From Falsiruegeria litorea R37 (GTDB lineage Bacteria > Pseudomonadota > Alphaproteobacteria > Rhodobacterales > Rhodobacteraceae): a stretch of 64,000 bases of DNA. The position numbers and the translations under genes are program-made. Below the pieces are notes generated by a model. It ran no database searches. It worked only from the letters and a program-made list of their open reading frames with translations, and was not told where the DNA came from. This document shows, in pieces, positions 24,858 to 33,019 of this stretch; position 1 is the stretch's first letter, and every line of letters begins with the position of its first letter. The DNA is taken from positions 1,612,001 through 1,676,000 of the forward strand of contig NZ_FWFO01000001.1 of NCBI RefSeq assembly GCF_900172225.1, read 5' to 3'.

Positions 24858-25319
24858 ATGTCGGTACGAATAGACGACACAGATCGGAAAATTCTGGCTG
24901 AGCTGCAACGCGACGCTAGCCAGTCGCTGGACGAAATCGCGTCTCGCGTGGGGTCCTCCAAGACGCCGGTCTGGAATCGCATCCGCAAGCTGCGCGGTGC
25001 TGGTGTGATCGGTCAGCAGACGGTGCAACTGGACGCCGAGGCGCTTGGGTTCGAGGCCTGTTTCTTTGTCCTGATCCGCACGTCCGAGCATGAGGCCGAG
25101 TGGCAGAAAGCCTTCCTAAAGGCCTTGCGGGATCGCCCCGAAGTGCAAGAGGCGCACCGCCTGGCGGGCGACATCGACTATATCCTGAAAGTGCGGGTGC
25201 AGAACGCGCGGGCTTATGATGCCTTTTATCAGGCGCTCATTTCCGAGGTGCGGGTGCACAACGTCACAGCGCTCTTGTCGATGGAAGAGATCAAATCAAC
25301 CACGATGCTGCCGCTATAG
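24858..25319 (+). CDS. Lrp/AsnC family transcriptional regulator
   Basis: The 153-residue protein has the Lrp HTH (DDTDRKILAELQRDASQSLD through SKTPVWNRIRKLRGAGVI) and the C-terminal ligand-sensing RAM domain with EAHRLAGDIDYILKVRV. ATG 24858 gives the usual length; an in-frame ATG at 24840 would add six residues. It is divergent from the cys operon, so control of sulfate assimilation, perhaps in response to cysteine, is the natural inference. Its TAG stop overlaps the stop of the convergent cyclase gene. Confidence 0.88.
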   Translation: MSVRIDDTDRKILAELQRDASQSLDEIASRVGSSKTPVWNRIRKLRGAGVIGQQTVQLDAEALGFEACFFVLIRTSEHEAEWQKAFLKALRDRPEVQEAHRLAGDIDYILKVRVQNARAYDAFYQALISEVRVHNVTALLSMEEIKSTTMLPL

Positions 25320-26462
25320 GCGGAACAGTTCGACCGGATCGGCGACACCGCGGATGTCATGAGGACCAATGCTGGCGGTTTTGGCCTGCGCGTGTTGGGC
25401 CACGGCGGCGGTGAACAAGGCCGGGTGGTGCAGGTTCTTGCAAAGCGCCTGCACCCGGCTTGCCATATTCACCGGCGGGCCAACCACGGTGTAATCGAGC
25501 CGGTCGGGGCTGCCGATGTTGCCAAAAGTGACCGGGCCAAAATCAGCACTCAGGACAAAGGCGATCTGTTCACGGCTCTCTTCCTGGGCGCATTGATTGT
25601 AACTTTCAAGCGCGGCGAGAGCTTGTTCGGCGGCTTTAATCGTGGCGGTGCAAGCCCGGTTGGCATCGTCGTCGCGAAAGATCGCCAGAACGCCATCGCC
25701 CATGAACTTGAGCACATCGCCGCCTTGATCCCGAACGGCCGTAACGATCATGTCGAAGTAATCCCCCATCACCGTGAGCAGCTTGGCCTCGGGCCAGGCT
25801 TCGGACTTGGCGGTGAACCCGCGCAGATCAGCAATCAGGATCGCGGCCGAAACCGAGGTGTTCTCGCCGCGTTTGATGTGGCCGTCCCCGATCTCAACAG
25901 CCGGACCATCGCCCAGATAGGTGCGCAACAGGCTGTCTTGGGATTCGCGCATTGCAATCGGTTCCATCGCGGCGGCCAACGCTTGGCGGGTGTCTTCAAA
26001 CGCTTGGATGTCGGCGTCGCTGAATCCATCGGGATGGTGCGTTGTCAGGCTGGTTCCCTGAACAGACCCATCGCCATATTCCAATGCCATTGCAAAGAAA
26101 TCCGTCGCCCCGCCTGCCGCAAGCTCGGCATAGACGTCGTGTTCATGGGCAAGGTTCAGATCCATGATCCGTTTGCGCAACGATGTTCGCGTGGTGATGA
26201 CATGTTCGAACGGGCTGCCCTTCCAGGCCGAGGTATCCAGGATGGTCGACGGGACAACGTATTTCTCGGTGTTCTGCGGCGTCCAGATGATGCCCCAGGC
26301 GCTGAGGATTGGATTGGAATATTGCTGTGCCACCCGCACCCGCGCCAGCGGAACGCCCATATCGACCAAAGCCTGACAATAGCCGCGCACGATGGCGATC
26401 TCGTCGCCAAGCAGACGACCGTCAGAAATCAGCCAGCGGTTCAGATCGGTTGGGGTGGGCAC
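25314..26462 (-). CDS. Class III adenylate/guanylate cyclase
   Basis: The 382-residue protein has a C-terminal class III cyclase domain: metal site ILIADLRGFTAKSE, LKFMGDGVLAIF, and VVGPPVNMASRVQ with the transition-state Asn and Arg. The N-terminal 180 residues form an unassigned helical domain with AQQYSNPILSAWGIIW. No membrane segment is seen, so it is probably soluble and its N-terminal part may be the sensor. The start is GTG. It is the second class III cyclase within about 8 kb, the other being fused to a hydrolase. Substrate specificity (ATP or GTP) is not decided. Confidence 0.82.
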   Translation of the reverse strand: MPTPTDLNRWLISDGRLLGDEIAIVRGYCQALVDMGVPLARVRVAQQYSNPILSAWGIIWTPQNTEKYVVPSTILDTSAWKGSPFEHVITTRTSLRKRIMDLNLAHEHDVYAELAAGGATDFFAMALEYGDGSVQGTSLTTHHPDGFSDADIQAFEDTRQALAAAMEPIAMRESQDSLLRTYLGDGPAVEIGDGHIKRGENTSVSAAILIADLRGFTAKSEAWPEAKLLTVMGDYFDMIVTAVRDQGGDVLKFMGDGVLAIFRDDDANRACTATIKAAEQALAALESYNQCAQEESREQIAFVLSADFGPVTFGNIGSPDRLDYTVVGPPVNMASRVQALCKNLHHPALFTAAVAQHAQAKTASIGPHDIRGVADPVELFRL

Positions 26463-26519
26463 GGGCGCTCTCTGTGGTTTCGGTGCTCTTCTCCATAGTT
26501 TGGGCGAAGCACGGTCTTT

Positions 26520-27701
26520 TCAACCCTTCGACACCTCTAGCCGAGTAAGGCCGTGGAAATGGTAGGTGTTGGCGTATTCCGGCGGGGCGTTCAGCATCAG
26601 GTTCGGGCAGCGTTGAAACAGGATCGGCAGCGCGATGCGCAGTTCCAGACGCGCGAGCGGCGCGCCGACACAGAAATGCAGCCCGCCGCCAAAGCTGGTG
26701 TTGGTCTGGATGTGACGGGTGGGATCAAAGCGGTCTGGATCGCTCCAGATCGCCGGATCGCGGTTGGCTGCCCCCAAAAGCAGCGCCACCTGATCGCCGC
26801 GTTTGAAGTCATGCCCGTAAAGTTGAACGTCCTCATAGGCATAGCGCGTGAACATATGCAGGGGCGGGTCGTAACGCAGGATTTCCTCGACCGTTTCGTC
26901 CAAGGCATTGCTGAACAATGTATCAACCGATCCGGTTTCAAGCAGCGTCTTAACCCCGTTCGACAAGGCATGCACTGTCGCTTCATGCCCGGCATTCAGC
27001 AACAGGATGCAGGTGCCGATCAGCTCGTCGGTGTTCAGCTTCTCGCCTTCTTCTTCGGCTGCGATCAGACGGGTGATCAGGTCGTCGCGTGGGTCGTTGC
27101 GGCGTTCATCAATATAGCCACGCAGGAAATCCGCAAACTCGGTTGAGGCGCGGGCTGCAGCATCCTCGGTCTCGCGTGTGCGGCTGGCCTGATACATCGC
27201 GACCATGTCATGGGACCACTTCAACAGATCAGGCGCCATTGCCTCGGGCACGCCCAATAGACGGCAGATCGTGATCACCGGCACTTGGGTGCAATAGGCG
27301 TCGAGCAGGTCGAACGGGCCATCGGGGAATTGGTCGATCAGATGGTGACAGAGGGTTTCGATGTCCGGGGCCAGCGAGCCTATGGCGCGCGAGGTGAAGG
27401 CGCGCAGAACCAGCGCGCGCAGCCGCGTGTGGCGCGGCGGTTCCGCTTCGAGCAGTGAGGTCGCCTCGATCGCAAGCCACGGGGCCAGATGCGCCGGGCC
27501 GGGTTTGGCCATCTCGGGTGGAACCTCGCGGCCAAAGCGGCGGTCTTTCAACAGGCTTTGCACAGCAGCATGAGTAAAGGCGGCAGGCATGCCGTAGTCG
27601 GCCCAAAACTGCAGATCCCCATCGGCGCGGGCCGCGCGATAGAAGGCATAAGGATCTTGGACAAATTCCGGGGCTGTGGGGGTCTGGTGCAAAGTCTTCA
27701 T
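26520..27701 (-). CDS. Cytochrome P450
   Basis: The 393-residue soluble P450 shows the I-helix oxygen-binding segment LLLNAGHEATVHALSNG, the K-helix ExxR in EEILRYDPP, and the haem loop FGGGLHFCVGAPLARLEL with the cysteine ligand. Its size fits class I bacterial P450s of the CYP101/CYP107 type. ATG 27701 is the start matching family length; the frame before it is non-homologous. Electron partners would be a ferredoxin and an FAD reductase; fpr lies 6 kb away but no ferredoxin gene is near. It is divergent from the sensor kinase gene. Substrate unknown. Confidence 0.88.
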   Translation of the reverse strand: MKTLHQTPTAPEFVQDPYAFYRAARADGDLQFWADYGMPAAFTHAAVQSLLKDRRFGREVPPEMAKPGPAHLAPWLAIEATSLLEAEPPRHTRLRALVLRAFTSRAIGSLAPDIETLCHHLIDQFPDGPFDLLDAYCTQVPVITICRLLGVPEAMAPDLLKWSHDMVAMYQASRTRETEDAAARASTEFADFLRGYIDERRNDPRDDLITRLIAAEEEGEKLNTDELIGTCILLLNAGHEATVHALSNGVKTLLETGSVDTLFSNALDETVEEILRYDPPLHMFTRYAYEDVQLYGHDFKRGDQVALLLGAANRDPAIWSDPDRFDPTRHIQTNTSFGGGLHFCVGAPLARLELRIALPILFQRCPNLMLNAPPEYANTYHFHGLTRLEVSKG

Positions 27702-27761
27702 GCTTCGGGTGTGCCGCGCGCCTCTGGTCAATGCAAGAGCAGCTTTGCTAAGATCAGGGAC

Positions 27762-29513
27762 ATGAAGGGATATTGGCGTCAGCGCAGCTGGATCATCGTT
27801 GGGTTCTTTGGCGTGGTGGCGACCCTTGCCGCGGGCGTCTGGACCTATGGCTATCGTCAGGCGCTGGATCAACTGGCGTTGAGGGCCGAGGCCGATCTGG
27901 CATTGGCCAGCGACCGGTTAAGCACCCAGTTGCAGATTTATCAGGAACTTGCGGTGCTGACGGCGACGCATCCCGGGCTGCGCGGCCTCGACAACAGTCC
28001 CGAGATGCAGGCCCAGGCCAATACGCTGATGGTGGCAATTGCCGACAAGACCGGGGCTTTGGATGTGGCTTTCGCCGACCGCAACGGTCGGGTGCTAGCC
28101 GCAGCCCAGGGTTTGGCGGGGCAGGACCTGTCCCGAACTCCTTATTTCGAACGCGCACTTCAGGGCGCGCTAGGCACCCATCATGAGGTCATGCCCCAGA
28201 CCGGGCGGCGCGCCTATTTCTATGCCGCGCCCGCGTTTGAGCCCGACGGCCCGGTCCGCGGTGTGCTGATCGTGGTCGCTGATCTGGAAGATGTGGAACA
28301 GACATGGCGCGGCTCGCTCCCGCCAGTGTTCTTCACTGATGACGCGGGAAAGGTTTTTATCTCGAACCGGCCCGAGCTGCTGTTCTGGCAAAGAGAGGCA
28401 GGGCAGATCGGCCTGGCCCCGGTCACGGGGGATGCTCCTGCCTTTGGCTCCATTGATGTGGGCGAGCATGAGATCTGGCAGCTCAACTGGGGGCCACATG
28501 TGCCGCGCGCAGGCTTGCACACCACCGTCAGCCTGCCGCAAATCGGAATGACGGGGGAAATCATCGTGGATGTGGCCCCCGCGGCCCGGATCGCGGGGCT
28601 TCAGGCGGCCGCTTTGGCGGCCCTGTGTTTGGCCTTTGGCGCGTTGCTGTTTTTGGCGTCGGAACGGCGCCGGGCGTTGACCTTGGCCAATGCGGATCTG
28701 GAAAGCCGCGTGGCGGATCGAACGCGTGTTTTGCAAGACACCAATGTGCAGCTGCGTCGCGAGGTAAGTGAACGTGAAGAGGCCGAAGCGGCGCTCAAAC
28801 GCGCGCAGGCGGATCTGGTGCAGGCGGGCAAGCTGTCGGCGCTTGGACAGATGTCGGCGGGCATCAGTCACGAGCTCAATCAGCCGCTGATGGCGATCCA
28901 GCAGTTTGCCGACAACGGCGCGGCCTTTCTGGATCGGGGCCGGAGCGAGAAGGCGGGTGAAAATCTGGGGCGCATCTCGGACATGGCCGCACGCATGGCG
29001 CGGATCATCAAGAACCTGCGCGCCTTTGCCCGCAATGAGAGCGAGCCGATGGGCAAGGTCGATCTGGTGCAGGTGATTGACACGGCTGTCGAACTGACGG
29101 CCACGCACCTCAAGGCGGAAGGTGTCACGCTGAATTGGGCGCGCTCGCTGACGCCGGTCTATGCCTGGGGCGGAGAGGTGCGATTGGGGCAGGTGTTCGT
29201 CAATCTGATCAACAATGCGGTGGACGCCATGGCGGATGCAGAAGACAAGCAGATCGAGATCGTCGTTCATGGTGGCAATCGGCTGCATGTTACGGTGTCC
29301 GACACCGGACCTGGAATTGAAGAGCCCGAAAAGATCTTTGATCCGTTCTATTCCACCAAGGCGGTTGGCAGCTCCGAAGGGATGGGATTGGGGCTTTCGA
29401 TCTCATACGGGTTGGTGCAGAGCTTTGGCGGTAATATTCGCGGGGCCAACACGGACCAGGGCGCGGTGTTCACGGTGGAACTGGAGCCTTTTGGCAAGGA
29501 GCAGGCGGCATGA
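27762..29513 (+). CDS. dctB: DctB-like membrane sensor histidine kinase
   Basis: The 583-residue kinase has a transmembrane segment near residue 10, a periplasmic double-PAS-type sensor (from TYGYRQALDQLALRAEADLA to about residue 275), a second membrane segment (AALAALCLAFGALLFLA), a coiled coil, the H-box SAGISHELNQPL, the N-box NLINNAVDA and G-boxes DTGPGIEEPE and GMGLGLS. The arrangement matches DctB, which senses C4-dicarboxylates. It overlaps the response regulator by 4 bp and lies upstream of dctPQM, which supports the assignment. ATG 27762 has AGGGA before it. Confidence 0.85.
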   Translation: MKGYWRQRSWIIVGFFGVVATLAAGVWTYGYRQALDQLALRAEADLALASDRLSTQLQIYQELAVLTATHPGLRGLDNSPEMQAQANTLMVAIADKTGALDVAFADRNGRVLAAAQGLAGQDLSRTPYFERALQGALGTHHEVMPQTGRRAYFYAAPAFEPDGPVRGVLIVVADLEDVEQTWRGSLPPVFFTDDAGKVFISNRPELLFWQREAGQIGLAPVTGDAPAFGSIDVGEHEIWQLNWGPHVPRAGLHTTVSLPQIGMTGEIIVDVAPAARIAGLQAAALAALCLAFGALLFLASERRRALTLANADLESRVADRTRVLQDTNVQLRREVSEREEAEAALKRAQADLVQAGKLSALGQMSAGISHELNQPLMAIQQFADNGAAFLDRGRSEKAGENLGRISDMAARMARIIKNLRAFARNESEPMGKVDLVQVIDTAVELTATHLKAEGVTLNWARSLTPVYAWGGEVRLGQVFVNLINNAVDAMADAEDKQIEIVVHGGNRLHVTVSDTGPGIEEPEKIFDPFYSTKAVGSSEGMGLGLSISYGLVQSFGGNIRGANTDQGAVFTVELEPFGKEQAA

Positions 29514-30739
29514 CGTGCAGGGTTTTATTGATCGACGATGATGCCGCCGTGCGCGAAGCACTGTCGCAGACGCTCGAGCTGGCGGATTATGACGCGCTGA
29601 CGGCGGGGTCTTTCGTGGCCGCCAAGGATCACATCCGGCCCGATTTCGATGGGGTGATCCTGTCTGACATCCGCATGCCGGGGCGGGACGGGTTTCACTT
29701 GCTCGATTACACGCAAGAGGTGGACGCCGAGTTGCCGGTGATCTTGTTGACCGGCGAAGGCGACATCCCGATGGCGGTCAAGGCTATGGGGCAGGGGGCG
29801 TTCGGGTTCCTGGAAAAACCCTGCGCCCGTGCGGATTTGCTGGCGGTGCTGGAGCGGGCCAGCCGCACGCGCGCGCTGGTGCTGGAAAACCGGGCGTTGA
29901 AATTGCAGCTGGAGACCGGTGATCCGGCGGCGCGGATGCTCTTTGGCACCTCGTCGCAGTCCGAGGAACTGCGCGCGCGGGTGCGGTCAGTGGCGCGCAC
30001 GGGGGCCGAGGTGTTGGTGACCGGGCCGGCAGGGAGCGGCATTTCCAAGGTGGCCGAGGTGGTTCACCTGATGTCGCCCGCGGGGCAGGGCCCTTTTGTC
30101 AAACGTCCCGCCGCCGGGCTGAGCGCGCAGGAATTTGCGCGGCTGTGTGATGAGGCTTCGGGTGGGTCCTTGTTTCTGGATGAGGTCTCGGCCATGCCCG
30201 AGGCGACGCAATACGCGGCACTTGAGCTGATCGAGCAGGGGGCCGGCACGCGCATATTGGCCGGAACCACTGCGGATCTGGGGGCTTTGGCGGCGCAGGG
30301 GGTGTTCAATGCCGATCTCTTCTATCGCCTTGATGTGATGCGGGTGCGCATCCCGTCCCTGGCCGAGCGGCCCGAGGATATTCCCGTGCTGTTCCGACAC
30401 TACGTGGCGCAGGCCGCCGAGCAGGCAGGCATAGACGCGCCCGAGATCACGCCGGATCATCTGGCCGCGCTCATGGCGCAGGATTGGCCGGGAAACGCGC
30501 GGTCGCTGATGTCAGCTGCGATGCGATTCGTTCTGGGCATGCCCGAAGATGTGGCGCAGGCGGCAGAGCTGGGGCTGGCGGAGCAATTGGCGCGGGTGGA
30601 ACGGGCTTTGCTGGTGTCTGCCCTTGGGCGCAACAACGGCAAGGCGTCCGAGGCGGCCAAGGTGCTGAAACTGCCGCGCAAGACCTTTTACGACAAGCTC
30701 ACCCGTTACGGCATAAGGCCCGAAGACTACCGTCGGTAG
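29510..30739 (+). CDS. Degenerate DctD/NtrC-family response regulator
   Basis: The 409-residue protein has an intact receiver (phospho-acceptor Asp53 in LSDIRMPG, Lys103 in LEKPC) and a C-terminal Fis-type HTH (NGKASEAAKVLKLPRKTFYD). The AAA+ domain is reduced: Walker A reads GPAGSGIS (172-179) with Ile for the lysine, and the stretch that normally holds the GAFTGA loop is missing, since PFVKRPAAG (195-203) runs within 15 residues into the Walker B region GGSLFLDEV (218-226). It therefore should not remodel sigma-54 polymerase by the usual mechanism. With dctB upstream and dctP downstream its target is likely the dctPQM promoter, where tandem palindromes occur. Confidence 0.85.
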   Translation: MTCRVLLIDDDAAVREALSQTLELADYDALTAGSFVAAKDHIRPDFDGVILSDIRMPGRDGFHLLDYTQEVDAELPVILLTGEGDIPMAVKAMGQGAFGFLEKPCARADLLAVLERASRTRALVLENRALKLQLETGDPAARMLFGTSSQSEELRARVRSVARTGAEVLVTGPAGSGISKVAEVVHLMSPAGQGPFVKRPAAGLSAQEFARLCDEASGGSLFLDEVSAMPEATQYAALELIEQGAGTRILAGTTADLGALAAQGVFNADLFYRLDVMRVRIPSLAERPEDIPVLFRHYVAQAAEQAGIDAPEITPDHLAALMAQDWPGNARSLMSAAMRFVLGMPEDVAQAAELGLAEQLARVERALLVSALGRNNGKASEAAKVLKLPRKTFYDKLTRYGIRPEDYRR

Positions 30740-30880
30740 AAGGGAGGGGCGCTCCCGCGTCTGCGGATCACATCAAAGATGTGTCCGAACAGACTTGGCC
30801 ATATCTACTTTGTCTGGGCAGGTCGGCCCCTGTCGGGCCCGGCCTGCGGCACCGTGATTCGGAGAGGTGATTCGTCTGGA

Positions 30881-30898
30881 TGTGCGGATTTTCGCACA
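30881..30898. promoter_or_regulatory. Palindromic operator 1 upstream of dctP
   Basis: TGTGCGGATTTTCGCACA has 6-bp inverted arms TGTGCG/CGCACA around a 6-bp centre. A near-identical copy starts 32 bp downstream, about three helical turns, so dimers would bind on the same face. Its likely ligand is the DctD-like protein encoded just upstream. Confidence 0.65.
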
Positions 30899-30912
30899 AG
30901 TGGGAGGCGGGA

Positions 30913-30930
30913 TGTGCGGAAATTCGCACA
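30913..30930. promoter_or_regulatory. Palindromic operator 2 upstream of dctP
   Basis: TGTGCGGAAATTCGCACA shares both arms and most of its centre with operator 1. It lies 193 bp before the dctP start codon, and the two sites together look like an enhancer-type tandem binding region. Confidence 0.65.
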
Positions 30931-31123
30931 TCAAGGGAACAAGGCGCTTTTCAAAACCGTGGGGCACCCCATCAGTGATTTGAAAATAAAAGATAAAAAT
31001 CGAAGTATGTACCAGTTCGCTACAAATCGTTGAGCTGTTGTCCGTGAGTCGGTTCACTTCGTTCAGCACGCCGCTCTTCGGCGTTTGCCAATCTGGTTCA
31101 GACAATCTGTAGGGAGAGAGCAG

Positions 31124-32125
31124 ATGAAATTTCTAGCAACCGCCGCAACCGCACTGGCGCTGAGCGTCACCGCCACCGCCGGGTTTGCCGCCTGTGATGA
31201 TGGTGAGATCGTCGTCAAGTTTGCGCATGTCACCAACACCGACAAGCACCCCAAGGGGATCGCCGCCTCGCTGCTGGAGCAACGCGTCAATGACGAGATG
31301 AACGGCACCATGTGCATGGAGGTCTATCCGAACTCCACGCTGTACAACGACAACAAGGTGCTCGAAGCCATGTTGCAGGGCGACGTGCAGCTTGCCGCAC
31401 CGTCGCTGTCGAAGTTTGAAAAGTTCACCAAGCAGTTCCGCCTGTTCGACCTGCCGTTCATGTTCAAGAACATTGAAGCCGTGGACGCGTTCCAGTCGTC
31501 AGCAGACGGTCAGGCGATGCTCGACAGCATGCAGCGCCGCGGTCTGCAGGGCCTTGCGTTCTGGCACAACGGCATGAAGCAGATGTCGGCCAACAAGCCG
31601 CTGGTCGCGCCGACCGATGCAAATGGCCTGAAGTTCCGCGTTCAGTCGTCGGACGTTCTGGTGGCCCAGATGGAAGCCATCGGTGGCTCGCCGCAGAAGA
31701 TGGCCTTCTCGGAAGTCTATGGCGCGCTGCAGCAGGGTGTTGTGGACGGGCAGGAGAACACCTGGTCGAACATCTACGGCAAGAAGTTCTTTGAGGTTCA
31801 GGACGGTGTGACCGAAACCAACCACGGCATCATCGACTATCTGGTCGTGACCTCCGTGGACTGGCTCGACAGCCTGGACCCGGCCGTGCGTGATCAGTTC
31901 ACCACCATCCTGAGCGAAGTGACCGAGACGCGCAACAGCGAAGCCTTTGCCGTAAACGAAGGCGCCAAGCAGGCAATCATTGATGCAGGCGGCACCATCC
32001 GTCAGTTGGACGCCACGCAGCGTCAGGCCTGGGTCGATACAATGAAGCCGGTTTGGGACAAGTTTGCAGGCGACGTGGGTCAGGACAAGATCGACGCAGC
32101 TCAGGCGATCAACGCCGGTTTCTGA
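31124..32125 (+). CDS. dctP: TRAP dicarboxylate transporter, periplasmic binding protein
   Basis: The 333-residue protein is a DctP-type extracytoplasmic solute receptor. It has a signal peptide (FLATAATALALSVTATAGFA), the mature start EIVVKFAHVTNTDKHPKG, and the conserved ligand-binding arginine region GLKFRVQSSDVLVAQMEAIG, followed by AFSEVYGALQQGVVDGQENT. ATG 31124 has AGGGAGAGAG upstream. The dctB/regulator pair before it and dctQM after it support C4-dicarboxylates (succinate, fumarate, malate) as ligands. A large stem-loop follows the stop, which probably keeps dctP mRNA more abundant than dctQM. Confidence 0.92.
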   Translation: MKFLATAATALALSVTATAGFAACDDGEIVVKFAHVTNTDKHPKGIAASLLEQRVNDEMNGTMCMEVYPNSTLYNDNKVLEAMLQGDVQLAAPSLSKFEKFTKQFRLFDLPFMFKNIEAVDAFQSSADGQAMLDSMQRRGLQGLAFWHNGMKQMSANKPLVAPTDANGLKFRVQSSDVLVAQMEAIGGSPQKMAFSEVYGALQQGVVDGQENTWSNIYGKKFFEVQDGVTETNHGIIDYLVVTSVDWLDSLDPAVRDQFTTILSEVTETRNSEAFAVNEGAKQAIIDAGGTIRQLDATQRQAWVDTMKPVWDKFAGDVGQDKIDAAQAINAGF

Positions 32126-32130
32126 TTTGG

Positions 32131-32231
32131 GGACGTGGTCTGTTTGATCAATCAATTGGACATTCATAGGGCCTGTTCGAGGCTCGCCGAGAGGCAGGGT
32201 CCTGTGAATTCAAAAGAACAGAACACGTTCC
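32131..32231 (+). other. Large intercistronic stem-loop between dctP and dctQ
   Basis: GGACGTGGTCTGTT (32131-32144) pairs with AACAGAACACGTTCC (32217-32231) with one mismatch and one bulge; inside it ATTCATAGGGCCTG (32162-32175) pairs with CAGGGTCCTGTGAAT (32195-32209). The structure sits directly after dctP and lacks a T-run, so it looks like a stabiliser or partial attenuator rather than a full terminator. Confidence 0.6.
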
Positions 32232-32341
32232 ACTAGATAGCGCCGCGTCCGAAGCTGGGGAGTGTTGGATGCGCGCGCGGGCGGGCCGGTTGATCGGCCT
32301 GCCTCAAACCCAAAAATCCAAAACAAAACGAGGACAGTGAG

Positions 32342-33019
32342 ATGTCTGGTCAGACCACCGGTTCACCCGGGTTTGTCGACCGGCTTGAGGAGACCGTGAT
32401 TGCGGCGCTTCTGGGGCTGATGACGATAATCACCTTCGCAAACGTCGTCGCGCGCTTTGCATTCAACTCGAACATCCTGTGGGCGCTGGAGGCCACCGTG
32501 TTTCTGTTTGCCTGGCTGGTTCTGCTGGGCGCATCTTACGCGGTCAAGAAACACGCGCACCTGGGTGTCGATGCCATCGTGAACATGCTGGCGCCAGCCG
32601 CGCGGCGCGCATTGGCGCTGATCGCGGTCGCGGCCTGCCTGATCTTCTCGCTGCTTATGCTGAAAGGGGCCTATGACTATTGGGCCGTCTTTGCGGACCT
32701 GCCGCCCACTTCGGGCCGCTGGTTCCCGACCGGGTTCGACATGAAGGCGCGCAGCCAGTCGTTCTATGAGGTGCAAGATGTGCCGATGATCGGTGCGCTG
32801 CGGTTTCTTGAGGATCTGATCAACTACGGCGACGCCTATGAAAAGATGCCCAAAGTGGTGCCTTATCTGGTGCTGCCACTGTCGATGCTGCTGCTGGTCT
32901 ATCGCTTTGCGCAAGCCGCCATGCAGATCTTGCGCGGCGAAACCGACCGCCTGGTCGCCAGCCACGAAGTAGAGGACGAGCTGGAAGCCGTCCGTGCTCA
33001 GCAAGGGGAGCATGATTGA
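32342..33019 (+). CDS. dctQ: TRAP transporter small membrane subunit
   Basis: The 225-residue protein has the four-helix DctQ layout: the first helix VIAALLGLMTIITFANVVARF, then NILWALEATVFLFAWLVLLGASYAVKKHAHLG with the family Ala-x-x-x-Lys/His-x-Ala-His pattern, and a C-terminal helix VVPYLVLPLSMLLLVYRFAQ. The loop between helices 3 and 4 is longer than in minimal members. It joins DctM in the membrane to drive sodium-coupled uptake. The stop TGA shares one base with the dctM start (TGATG), implying coupled translation. Confidence 0.9.
   Translation: MSGQTTGSPGFVDRLEETVIAALLGLMTIITFANVVARFAFNSNILWALEATVFLFAWLVLLGASYAVKKHAHLGVDAIVNMLAPAARRALALIAVAACLIFSLLMLKGAYDYWAVFADLPPTSGRWFPTGFDMKARSQSFYEVQDVPMIGALRFLEDLINYGDAYEKMPKVVPYLVLPLSMLLLVYRFAQAAMQILRGETDRLVASHEVEDELEAVRAQQGEHD

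Larger units (their letters stand above)
30740..31123 (+). promoter_or_regulatory. Upstream control region of dctPQM
   Basis: This 384-bp gap holds two tandem 18-bp palindromes (annotated separately), then an AT-rich stretch with TTGAAAATAAAAGATAAA at about 30979-30996 that could carry a sigma-70 type promoter, and the ribosome site AGGGAGAGAG before dctP. I looked for GG-N10-GC elements of a sigma-54 promoter between the palindromes and the ATG and found none. No coding sequence is convincing. Confidence 0.55.

Noticed and set aside
30931-31123. A sigma-54 promoter for dctP, suggested by GGGGCACCCC near 30961
   Set aside because: The required GG-N10-GC spacing is not met in any register.
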